DNA of 64,000 bases, from positions 1,736,001-1,800,000 of the forward strand of contig NW_006917094.1 of assembly GCF_000516985.1 (NCBI RefSeq). The letters run 5' to 3'. Source of the DNA: Pestalotiopsis fici W106-1. Taxonomy: Eukaryota > Ascomycota > Sordariomycetes > Amphisphaeriales > Sporocadaceae. Below, one piece after another: positions 11,843 to 22,737 of the stretch (within the stretch, counting starts at the first letter, position 1; each line of letters starts with the position of its first letter). Under the pieces are notes generated by a model. That model ran no database searches. It saw nothing but the letters and a program-made list of their open reading frames with translations, and was not told the DNA's origin. Made by a program: the position numbers and the translations under genes.

Positions 11843-14834
11843 GGTGTCTAGATCGCTTAAAAACTCGCTAGCTCATAGAAACGATGTTGCAGCACTACCA
11901 AACGACTGTGTGCTTGGCTCATACCTGACTCTCCTATATACCCATTGGGCCTTTGCTGAGCTCCATAGTCAGGAATCATGTCTTTGAGAGTGAGTATCGT
12001 GGATCCGAAGAACTTTCATCACCCAAGTACCAAGGTAAAGGGAATATGGGGCCAATTTCCTCGCGGCCCGATAAGGAGGTTAGTCAGCTCCGAGCATTTC
12101 TGACATACAGAGCCATGAATAATGGTGAAAGGCTGCCGATTACGGCAGGAACCAAAAGAGTGGTATCAAGTAATCGCACCGTCCTGGTGGTGCATGATGC
12201 TTATTCGAGATACCGCCATCCTTGCCACTCCTCCCCCGGGGACGATCGGCGCCGTCTGGAGGGTACCGCTCCACTAGCTCAATATGATCTGGACCTTGCG
12301 GTCCCGGTCGGTCCGGATGTTCGCCATGTGAATGGAATTACGGAATATGACGTTTAGCCATGAAAATGCCTGTATTTCCGGTGCGGTGCGGTGATGTTTT
12401 TGTTTTTGTTACTCCGAGACGGCCTGAGAGCTCGAGAGACGGGTGATGATTTTGTCCGGCATACTTGGACTGAGGCATCGCCGTTTGCAGCATTGATACT
12501 TTGAATGCTCAACGCAGGACTGTAGGCAGAGCAACATGGCGGCAAGTTATGCTCCTCCCGAGAGCTCTTGCCATGCCAAAGGAGCTATAGCTAATGATGT
12601 CCATCCTTGTGAAGGTGTCTTCAGGTATTTTGCACCAAGTTGAGTGTTGGTTCTATTGGGTCTCTCGAGATGGCGAGGTCCAGGGAAATTGACAGGAGCC
12701 ACTACAATGCAAAGTCTGGATCTCGGTCAAGAATACAGAATGAAGAAGGTGCGCCTTGTGGACGATGCATCGTAGCAAGGTTGATGACTCGAACCGTCTG
12801 ACTGAAAATCGATCCGTCGAGTGGATTTCGGGGATGCTGTGGTGATGAGTGGATGATCTAACTTTGATTTCGGGCCTGAACCATCGAGAAAGGGCAAGCT
12901 AGAAGGGCGTTCCCTTCGCCAAGCAACTACATCTCAATCGGCAGGCATTCCGGGGCTTATCTGGCTCCGATCAAGCGTTGAACTGTATGGCTGCTTCTGT
13001 AAGCAGTGAAAAAGAAGAACGTCAAGATGTCACATTCAAATCATAAAGGGCCGTTTCTTCGGACAAATACTACCGAGTACGACCGTCAAACCACTAAAAT
13101 GGCGCATAAGGGCCCACGACCAGGCCTGAATGATGGCAGCATGGTGTTCCTGGTAGACAGTTCGAGCATGTTAAGTGGGGAGACAGTCTCGCCGAGTACC
13201 ACACCTTGATTGGTGATTCTTTGTCAGAGCATCATTTGTCATCTGCTGGTAAGCACCCAGCGACAAGCCTGCCGGTAATAAAGGGTCCCTATTGACTAGC
13301 AGATAAACTTTTTTGTCTTCTTCCCACGGCAGTTTCCCTGTTGAAGATGGGAGCGCCAGGCCCTTGGTGGGTACTGGTGTAGGTAGGTACCTATGTGGAC
13401 CGCTATCTCCTTAGTGGAAAGAACAGGGCACGGCGCTGGCAAATAAGGTTGAAACGGCCCGCCAGTGGACCAGGACACCACCGACAGGGCTCTAAGCAAG
13501 AGGCAGGGGCACTGATCAAGCTTCAACACGAGGCGTCCAATTCAGTTAACTTCCTTCTCTAGGAAGGCGATCACCATGGCCCAATCAGTGAACGCTGGAG
13601 AGCGCCGAGGACCTTGAGCGGTTGCGATGTCGGAGTGCGCAAACAATTTCAGTTGATGCTTGAGCAAATATGAATGTACACAAGACTTCCAGAGTTTTAC
13701 CATGGCCACCCAAATAAGCCCACACCTCATCAATCCTTGGAACGGGGCAACATAAGTAGAACATCGAAACCAGCCCAGTTGAAAATCCAATCTAAAATTC
13801 ATCACCCTTGATCAACAATTGGAATACCGGCTATGGAGAGATAGGCAAACTTTGAGGAGGCGAATGTAGCATACTGGTTGTTGTCGTATACTGCAATTTT
13901 TAAATGTGCTAGCTTCAGCTGGGGATGGTGGCAGTGTGAGGCATGCGGTTCAGCCTGCACCGCACATTACGAATTAATCGGATACGAATACACAAGACAG
14001 ATCGCCACGAGGCTTGCGAGACTGTCCTAAGCTGGTGTATGCTACCCCGTAAGGACTCAACGGTGATGATCAAGCGATTGTTGAGGCGCGTATAGGTTGG
14101 ATGCGCAATCACAATAGGGAACTGTTTAGACAAGACAACGGTTATCGCCATGGGCGTTGCATCGGCTGGATTAAGTCTGTTGCTATTGCCACTCTGACCG
14201 AAAGGGACAGGCACGGTAGACTCCAGAGTCTACGTCCGGAAAGCCGGAGCTAAGGCTCAAGACATCTTCGGCCTGTGGGGATTTGATCCACAAGTTGAGG
14301 TTCTCAGTCACGGGCGGAGTCTGCTTTCGAGGTTCCGGAGCGTATCTCATATCGCAGTGAAAGTCCATCTATATTTGTATACCATACTGTATCTACAGAT
14401 GTGCTATAAACAAGATTGGCTGTTTTCTTGGCACTGTTGGCATTCCTGCATTTCAGCGTACCAAAGTGTCAGAAAACATTTATCGTGGAGAGCAATTAAT
14501 GAGTGCAGCCCCCAACAACAATTTGACTAGAGCCTCCAATCTTCAACATTCAGCTTGCTGGAATGAGATCATTGATCCCGTGGCTTAACGATCATGGCAA
14601 TTAAACAAAGCAACATGGACGGAAGGCGATGGAGAGACAGGTGAGGAGCGGTACTAGCTGCACATATTGGCAAGTTGCTGGGTTCGCCTACCCATCACAA
14701 TCAAGTGGGGGCGGGGGCTTTGGGGACCAGGATGAAGACGTGCTCTCATTTGATCGTAAGTAAGCTCTCAACACTTAGTTACTTGATGGATCAGAGCATT
14801 CTACACTCAACACAACCCCGCTCACGCTGTCGAG
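11843..14834. other. Three-kilobase stretch without a supported gene
   Basis: No conserved domain or convincing exon was found on either strand. The longest frame (11953-12357, plus strand) has no recognisable family and no clear start context. The part near 11850-12000 is probably the GMC promoter, and the part near 14700-14834 the HET gene leader. The rest shows no obvious repeat or transposase remnant by eye. Confidence 0.45.
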
Positions 14835-16911
14835 ATGTGCAACCCAGCCTTTCGGCTCTGTGAGTCTTGTCTTCGCTTGCTTCATGGAGAGCTTCCTCCA
14901 GGCCATCATGGTTCCAGCACATGCGAGAAACAAACCTTGCATGCTACAGCATATGATTTCCAAGACGCAGTCGAGGCAGGGTGCCATTTCTGTAACATCA
15001 TGCATTCACAGCTGTCGGATTTCAGCTGGGCCGAGATAGTGGCAGCTTCAGTGCCTGCGCTACCCGAGCTAGGATTCATCTCATACACTATCGTCACCTT
15101 AGGGGAAACCCCAACTATGGACATCAAGTTCTACCTCGAGGCAACACTGCATTATGCATTCTCTAGCACAATAGAAATCTATAGTTTTGAATTGCGTCCT
15201 CCTGGTATGTGTAAATTCCCCTAACCCATACAACTGACCTGGTCGTTAGGAGGTCACACGTGTCATGTCCGGCTAACACCCCCAAGACCCCGAGGATCCC
15301 ATTCCTGAAAACGTTGATATAGGACTTACAACAGGTCCTGGTCAGGCCTTGGACCAATTAAAAGGATGGCTGGAACAATGCAATACATCCCATGAAGGAT
15401 GCATCGCTCGAATCGCCCACGATAAAAGTCCCTCTCAATACCCAACGCGGTTGGTAGACGTCGGCACTGATGTTGATCCCTGCATCAGACTATGTATTAC
15501 AAAGAATTCGCCCATCCAAGGGCCATATCTTACCCTCAGTCACTGCTGGGGGAAAATCCCTACGATTAAACTATTATCCGAGAACGTGGCAAACATGGAA
15601 AAGGAGATTCCATATAGTGCATTGACCAAAACGTTCCGAGAGGCTGTGATTGTAACCAGGAACCTTGGAGTTCGCTACATATGGATCGACTCCTTGTGTA
15701 TCATACAAAACTCTACCGACGACTGGCGCTCTGAAGGGCTTCAGATGGCCCAAGTGTACACCAATTCGTACCTGAACATTGCCGCAGCGCATTCAACGGA
15801 TGGACACGGAGGGCTTTTTGTATCGCGAGACCCGGCCAGGATACAGCCGATCCATATCAAAACGGATTGGGTTGGCATCGGGAAAAGAAAACTTTTCCTT
15901 CGGGATGAAAAGTTTTGGTGTAGGGCGGTTGACCAAGCGCCTCTACATCGGCGCGGATGGGTTCTCCAAGAACGCACACTTGCCGAGCGTACTGTCCACT
16001 TCTGCACCGACCAGATTTTTTGGGAGTGTTCCGACGGAACGTACTCTGAGAGTTTTCCATCGGGACCGGTGTATGGTAGCGTTTTCGGCCTTTCTAGCCG
16101 CATCCGTTTTCCGCCCGACGATGTCGGTCTTCACAACATCAACACGTGGGCAGAATCTGCATGGAGAACCACGCTTCAGGTGTATTCCCAATGTGCAATT
16201 ACCCAACCAGACGATAAACTTGTTGCTGTGGCTGGAATAGCCCAGCGTTTACAGGCGGCTACCGGGTGGCACTACATTGCCGGTCTCTGGCGAGAGAGCA
16301 TACCTAACAATCTACATTGGCAGGTTCTATCGCCTAAAGAGGCCTCGAGACCTGAAAATTATCGTGCTCCATCATGGTCGTGGGCTGCACTCGACGCCGC
16401 AATCGCACCACAGCTACAGATTATTCAGCGACCAGAAACATCGTTGAAGGATTGGCATGTGCAGACCGTGACAGAAAGCCCGTTCTCCCAGGTGACAGAT
16501 GCCTATCTGAGGCTGCAATGGACACGGCTATACGCCGCAACGCTCGAGTGCGATAAGCAAGGCATATGCTCCGTGACACTCGACAACGAGGTAGTCCTTG
16601 AGACTACTGCTCATACCGAGCCAGAGGCGATAACCAAAGATCTGGGCAGCGGAAGTTTTCACCTGGATACTTTGCCACCACCAGGCGTCTATACGGTGTT
16701 TATCCTCCCGTTAGGTCAGGATTACTTCAGCACTTTCATGGTCTCACTTGTCCTCACTCCGGTGACCGGGGATAGTTGTGGGCTCTACAGGCGATTTGGA
16801 GTGCACGAAGCGAGATCTATATCGGTTATTCGGTTTCTAACCTACGAGAACAAAATTGACCAAAGCAAATGGTATGAAGATGCTGAGGATCGAACTATCC
16901 GTCTAATTTGA
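14835..16911 (+). CDS. HET-domain (heterokaryon incompatibility) protein
   Basis: Member of the fungal HET family; characterised members trigger cell death after fusion of incompatible hyphae. Exons 14835-15204 and 15287-16911 join in frame to 664 aa. The 82-bp intron has a GTATGT donor, a CTAAC branch site and a CCAAG acceptor. The HET domain starts near residue 204 with the hallmark LTLSHCWG, continues through the block with IWIDSLCIIQ, and ends near residue 350 (VYTNSYLNIAAA...GGLFVSR). A WVLQERTLAERTVHF block and APSWSWAALD follow, as is usual in stand-alone HET proteins. The N-terminus is Cys-rich (C2, C9, C12 and a later C-x2-C pair) like other members with this layout. No NACHT or repeat domain is attached. 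Partner and allelic specificity cannot be inferred. Confidence 0.92.
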
Positions 16912-17231
16912 GCTTGAAAGAGGAGAGAGAGAGAGAAAAAAAGAAGGGATTTTAGGGTTTGGGGTTTAGGGGGAATCCATACATGGGAGGTTCCAAGTTG
17001 CAATGCGCAAATGGCGTTATCTTTGGATACATGTGGCAGAGATTCGAACTCGGTACCGCTGATCCAGTCAGCATAATTATTAGCGGTGGATTGAAATCCC
17101 TTGAAGCTACCATAATAGTGGCTGAGAGCCAATTCCCCCATTGAACCCTACGTCTCCTGAAGAGTCAACTTTGGAAGCTCAGCCGTTGAGTCAACGGTGA
17201 GAATCCGGCGAGGTAGCATCGCCTTTATTTT
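16912..17231. other. Intergenic with purine microsatellite and telomere-like tract
   Basis: Directly after the HET stop codon comes a GA-rich stretch (16919-16946) and then a short TTTAGGG-like tract (16950-16973). The rest, up to the BBE-like fragment, holds no supportable gene, although an open minus-strand frame (16842-17141) crosses it. Confidence 0.5.
16950..16973 (+). repeat. Short telomere-like repeat tract
   Basis: Three imperfect units in tandem (TTTTAGGG, TTTGGGG, TTTAGGGGG) resemble the fungal telomere unit TTAGGG. It is short and may be coincidence, but it lies at the boundary between the HET gene and a truncated gene. Confidence 0.4.
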
Positions 17232-17760
17232 TTTTGGCTGATAGGTGTCACAATGCCGAAATGCTGAAGCCGCCGCGCGGTGCAAAGAACAAATCCGCGT
17301 TCTTGTTGGCGTTTGCATCAACAATTTCGCAGTCGCTCAAGAAGACCTGGAAGTTCAGGACAGCGTCACAGGTCTAACCATGACAGCAAGACAGGTGAGA
17401 GATGCCTCCGCCCAGGGTCAGTCCTCCCACGCCCACGCTGGCGACGCGTCGGCCAGCCACGCTGCGACTCAAGGGATCCAGCTTCTCGTAAATAGAGTCC
17501 CAAGTAGAGCCGGGGCCGACCCTTGCGAGCGTGCTTTTGTCGCTGATGTCAATGCGGTTTAGACCGTAGTGGTCCAGCGCGATGCCGCCTTCAATGTTGG
17601 ACGCCCCTGCCCACCTGATGTGCCCGCTAGACCGGATGGCAAAATCGCATGAGCCTTTGTCCTTTACCAGAAATTTGAAGACGTCGGAGACGCTGTCGGC
17701 GATCCTAAGAAACACAATACAGGTGAAGCGAATGGTCCCATACGATCCATGATAACATCG
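17232..17760 (-). pseudogene. Degraded fragment of a BBE-like FAD-linked oxidase
   Basis: Read from about 17760 down, the fragment matches the FAD_binding_4 domain: a CIVF block, CDFAIRSSGH with the flavin-attachment His, WAGASNIEGGIALD, VGPGSTWDSIYEKL and VGVGGLTLGGGISH. An in-frame TAG at about 17374-17376 then breaks it. The next block (T-C-D-A-V-L-N-F-Q-V, then VDANANKNADLFFA) continues in the same frame and stops at a TGA near 17232. The N-terminal leader and the whole C-terminal half with the BBE tail are missing. It is clearly a relic rather than an intron-bearing gene. Its sequence type differs from the intact BBE-like genes at 4455-5927 and 35362-37165. Confidence 0.82.
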
Positions 17761-17793
17761 ACCATCTGCTACTATTACTATACGAATCTGATT

Positions 17794-19293
17794 CTAGTCC
17801 CGTGTAATAGCCCAGTGGGTGGTCTTCACCACTTGATTGGTCGGAGTTGATGCATTATTTTCCGTCAACCGTCTCTCAGAATCTCCATCATTGCTCGCAT
17901 TCTCTTCAACGCTGTGCTCGACAAGGGCTTTGTTTTTGATACCCAGCACATGATAGTTCTCCAACTCAAGAGCAGTCTCGACACCAATTGTTTGGTCTGT
18001 GGGGATTCCAAGTCGTCTGGCAATGCGTTGTCTTGCACCAGAAGCATGGGAACCAGTATTGTTGCTTTGACTACGGCACTTTGGCTCTTCTAATAATTTC
18101 GACGATGATTTTCGAGACCTATACTTGGCATAAAATGGCCGCATCATCGGGATGTTGGTGCACATGATCCCAAAGACCAGCTCCAGGCCAAGAAGAAGAA
18201 TCGTGTGACCCATGGTGCCCGTAATGTTCGAGAGCAAGTCGACTTGGGTAAGTTCAACGATTCGAAAAATTCCAATCACACAGCATCTGCAGGGAAATTA
18301 GCAAATAATAAGGAAAAGGTAAGCCTCTCTGTCAGTCTACAACTTACGCCAATCCAAGTGCAAAACAGGAAGCCATGGCGAGCTTTTCAGTTTTCCTCAT
18401 TCTTAAATGCCAAATGGTGTACATGGGCATGCCCATAATAACCAAGTCTGTGGTTATGTTCGTCGCGCAAAGCCAAATGACGATGGTGATTTGGTCCATG
18501 CAGTGTCCGATTCGTGCGGTGGACCATTGTTGCTGGATCGGGTCGCAGAGAAAGATGAATAAAAATGTAAAAGTAATGGCCCAGGCCAAGACAACACCAA
18601 TCATGACTAGAGCTGCGCGGTCCATGTGATTGGAGACGCCGAAACATCTTCGATAGAAAAGCAAAACGCTGAGTTTTAATGAAGTAAGAGCCCACAGATA
18701 TAAGGTTTCGCATACGAAAAGACCCTTGGACAAATCAGTACAAGCCAGTTGCGTGACACATTAATACGGCACAAGATCGGGTTGTACCTTCATGATGTAT
18801 TCCAAGTCCGCCGTAACTGGGTATAGAGAGATTAGCGAATGATGCACTTAAAGTCAACTTGTACATAATCTTTTAGAAATACTATCCACGGCGGGAAGAT
18901 CAAATATTGAGGGGTAAACCCGACTTACGATCAGCGAACTCTGGAGTCGACGGAAGATAGTCGTATCCATTTCCTGATATTGAAACTTTGATAGATCAGC
19001 TTTTGGTTGAGAAAACAACCCGTGGACGCGCTTACAAGCTACTTGTATGCCGATGACGCAAATTGTCACAACCTGCAAACAATCTCAGCGGCTTCTACGC
19101 GATGCAGTCCAGATTGAACACGAACCAGTGCAATAACGGCCAAAAGATCGTCGATACCAAGCCCGGGACCCGTCACTCGTCCATAGATTCGAAGGACCAC
19201 AAAGATTGCGCTTGCCAAAAGCAGGACAACATTTGCGATGAGTGCATCACGAGCACTTTTCGACATCGGTATCACGACTGGAGGGCCGATCAT
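17794..19293 (-). CDS. Pth11-like seven-helix membrane receptor (rhodopsin-domain family), no CFEM
   Basis: Integral membrane protein of the fungal family represented by Pth11-type receptors, presumed to sense surfaces or ligands at the plasma membrane. Exons 19293-19126, 19072-19036, 18985-18929, 18816-18788, 18724-18348 and 18286-17794 keep phase and give 386 aa. Exons 2-4 are tiny (37, 57 and 29 nt) and encode the loop GNGYDYLPSTPEFAD...ADLEYIMK, the usual position between helices 2 and 3. Seven hydrophobic segments are visible, with the typical LTSLKLSVLLFYRRCFG block before helix 4 and a QQQWSTARIGHC-type loop. The C-terminal tail (about 120 aa) is polar and cytoplasmic. The start was set at MIGPPV; the ATG nine codons later (MSKSARD) is an equal alternative. 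No CFEM or signal peptide is present. Confidence 0.82.
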
Positions 19294-20773
19294 TCTGGCC
19301 AAGGAGGGTGTGCCAAGCACATTCAGCCGAACCAACGATTGAAAGGCTCAAATGTACGACGAGGAGCAACAAGTGGAATGAAGTCGAAAGATATGGCGCG
19401 ACTCGTCATTCGGGGATTTCTCTTTCCTTCTCTTCTCGAATATCTAGATTTTAAAGACTTTCAATTCCCCAACATTGATCTACGTTTTAGGAGCCGGCTT
19501 GCGCAACGGATCTCGCCAACATACAAGCAAGTCAACCTTGTTCCCCGAGTCACGGACCCTGTCAAGAATGTAAGAGACTAGTCATGGGGCAATGTGTCTT
19601 CCCGAAGTATAAATGGTTTTCGGTGGAGACGAAAGACGTTAGCGACACAGATATACTCTGTACTAGGGAATGAATGAATGAACATGAAAATTGTGCAAGG
19701 CACCCAAGGCACGTGAGAAGAAGTTTCAGAAGACTTGGGAACGATGCGGGAAGTTGTTCAGTCGTATAGCCCCTATTCAACAATAAAAGATCAGAACAGT
19801 TACTGTGTATGATCAATCAATCGCATTGCCAACACGAAACCCATCGTAGATCAATCCATGTCGATTAAGTAGCGTAATAAGCTTGTCATGCTGCCTTTGC
19901 CTGGCTCACCACTCACGGAAATTTGAATGGTATTCATCTACGCAATCTAGTAATAATATGTGGCCAGACTATAGTGCGGGCGGGCCATTCCGGACCAGGA
20001 TACATCGTTCCGATCAGGCTTGGTTTGGATTAACGGTGATTGGCACCAACCCCAGGAATTGTTGTGGGAATGTTTCCACTTTCACAAAAAATTCGCAACC
20101 AGTTATACGCAGTACTTAAGCAACTATGGGCCCATATCCTGTAGTTTGTTCGAGCTAACTAAGATCCTGGGCAAAAATGCAACGGTGTAATAAAGATGAA
20201 GACGTATGGGCTACAGGCTGACTGCTTCTTGTTATTCTCGTGGACAGATTATATGGTAAGTTCAACCTCATCATTTGGATTATTATAATGCACCTATTTT
20301 GTCAATTCCTACGACGAAGTGCGACTCAAATTTGGTCCATTTCTATCATCTGCTCGAATTCACTGTGGTGCACTCTTGCTTAATATCATGCCAACCAGGC
20401 CACGATGATTGGCTGCAAATAGCAATACGCCAAGGCCAGGTCGTGACGTCCGCCGGCGGCACAGCGTACTAGGGACCGGATGATGGCGGTGTCTTTTCCG
20501 GCCCCTGTCGTTTTATGTCTTATTGGCCCACCAATCTTTGAAACAGGAAACTGAGCTCCGACCGGGATTGAAGAAGGGGGGCATCATCGTCTTTCGATCC
20601 AGCAAGCAATGGGTCGGGTCAAAAGTCGATTTTCCGAGTACCAAGAAAACCCCTTAGCGATTGCCGATTGTTCATAACTGCTGTTTGATATTTGGCATCC
20701 TCCCACGTCAACTCCTGCAGATGCAACCTTGACTTATACCATACATCGTCGTCAGGAGACGGCAATCGGCAGT
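19294..20773. other. Intergenic between receptor and P450
   Basis: This is a divergent region holding both promoters. The open frame at 19242-19581 runs antisense over and beyond the receptor's first exon and has no domain. No RNA gene or repeat recognised. Confidence 0.5.
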
Positions 20774-22587
20774 ATGGGATCGATTGTTCGAACAGCACAG
20801 GATGGCCTCGCGGCTGTCCTATCTCCAGTGAATCTCATTTCGCTCGCCGGCCTTTATTTGGCATATCGAGTGGCGGTGGCGCTGTACAATATTTCGCCGC
20901 TTCATCCTCTGTACAAATTTCCGGGGCCCAAGCTGGCGGCCATGGGCTATTTCTATGAGGGATACTACGATTTCTGGCTTGGCGGCAGATATGGTCATGA
21001 GATTCGAAGGATGCACAAAGTGTATGGTAAGTATCCCATGTCTTATGCATCAGTATTCTCTCCAGCCTGGCGCGTTAATGAAATTGGAGAAACCATTGAC
21101 CTGACTCGTGCAAACAGGTCCCATTGTGAGAATCAACCCAGATGAACTTCATTGCAATGACCCAAACTTTACCGATGAAATCTATGCTGGGGGTGGCCGT
21201 GTCCGAGACAAGTGGCAACACTTTCTCAATACCAGTTCGGGACCAATCACTGTGGGCACTTTCTCGACTCGCTTCCACGAAAGCCATCGTGTCAGAAGAG
21301 GGGCCATGGCAAAGTACTTCTCCAGGGGCCAGATGCTCAAACTTGAGCACGAGGTCTACGATTTTGTTCAGCGTACCATTGATAAGGTCTTGAGGACAAA
21401 GGGACCATTCAATGTCAAGGACGTATTTGATTGCTTCACTGCCGACATTATTTCGCAATATGCGTTTGGCGAGCCCATGGGCTTTGTTGACCAGGAGGGC
21501 TGGACTCCCAATTTTGGGACTTGGGTCGCCCCGTTCTTCGACACTGTATACATGATGAGACATGTTCCAGTCATGCGAAGTCTGGTCGGACTGGCCCCAA
21601 TGTTCGCCAACTATATGGGTGAAGACGTAAAGGCTCTTTTCCACGAGCTGGGTGTTAATATCCCGGGGTATATCCAGAAGGCTCTGGATAACAAGGAAGA
21701 TGGGAGAGTGTTTGCGGATCTGATTAGCTCGCCTCTCTTGCCTGACTCGGACAAGACCATGTATCGACTTTCTGGCCAAGGATTTGATCTCTTGTCAGCA
21801 GGAACAGAAACAACTGCCGTGAGCTGACGTCTGATACTCCGATTGGCTGCTTTTACGACTAACCTATTTTCCAGGCGACACTTACTTGCATTGTCTATTG
21901 GCTCCTGGCAAAGCCCACAATCTATACTAAACTGATGGAGGAATTGAAGGGCACCGACCCTAACAATCTCAAATGGACCGAACTGGAGCAAAAGCCATAC
22001 CTGTGGGCTGTGATCCACGAGGCCCTTCGCCATATGCCTGGCATCTCACACAGGCAAGTCTCAATACAGGGCCCAAGTTTTGTCGATGCGTCTAACCCTT
22101 CATCACAGGTCAGCTCGTGTCGCTCGAGAGGAGACACTAATTTACAAGAATGAGGCCGGTGATATAGAATACGTGATTCCCAAGAACACCCCTGTCGGCA
22201 TGACTTCAAAGATCAATCACAGCAATGAGAGCTTGTTCCCCGATCCTGATGGGTTCTTACCCGAGCGTTGGTTATTAGAAAACGGACAACAGAACTACTC
22301 TCTGGAAAAGTACTTGATCTCTTTCTCCAGAGGCAGTCGTATCTGCTTGGGAATGCAGTAAGTGTTATTTCCCACCACGAATCACTCAAGTGGAATGTCG
22401 ATGATAACAGAATCTATCCAGCCTTGCATATTGCGAACTTTACCTCATGACAGTCGCCATGGCCCTTAGGGTGTTGCCAAAGGCCAAGTTATATGAGACA
22501 ACTATTGAGGACATCAAGTACGATCACGATGCTGTGGTGCCACATACGACAAAGGGCTCAATAGCGGTGCGGATTGAGCTTTCTTAA
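20774..22587 (+). CDS. Cytochrome P450 monooxygenase (trichodiene-oxygenase-like group)
   Basis: Membrane-anchored heme monooxygenase. Exons 20774-21026, 21118-21818, 21875-22053, 22109-22357 and 22422-22587 join in frame to 515 aa. An N-terminal anchor (about residues 18-38) is followed by the proline hinge YKFPGPKLAA. The I-helix has AGTETT (312-317), the K-helix E-A-L-R, the PERW motif FLPERW, and the heme loop FSRGSRICLGMH with Cys457. Intron 3 has a GC donor (GCAAGT) instead of GT; without it the RVAREE block would not stay in frame. The motif set and the YYDFWLGGRYGHEI region resemble fungal CYP58-type enzymes such as trichodiene oxygenase, but no terpene synthase is present, so the substrate is open. 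The minus-strand receptor upstream is divergent. Confidence 0.9.
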
Positions 22588-22737
22588 ATATTCTGAATGA
22601 ATATTGGCCAATGGCCTCGGTTGCCGGGACATCACCACCAAACATATGCACGCTTTTACTTACAATCAAACGAGTCCTTTCAATTGACCGTTCCGCGCAT
22701 GAGCCTGTAGGCTAGCGAATGGCCTGAAAATAGTGCC

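Noticed and set aside
17030..17100. Sequence resembling the T-arm of a minus-strand tRNA (TTCGAAT flanked by short complementary bases)
   Set aside because: No matching acceptor stem, D-arm or anticodon arm could be placed upstream.
16842..17141. Minus-strand 99-codon frame that reads like protein
   Set aside because: It overlaps the HET 3' end and the purine-rich and telomere-like tracts, with no family match.
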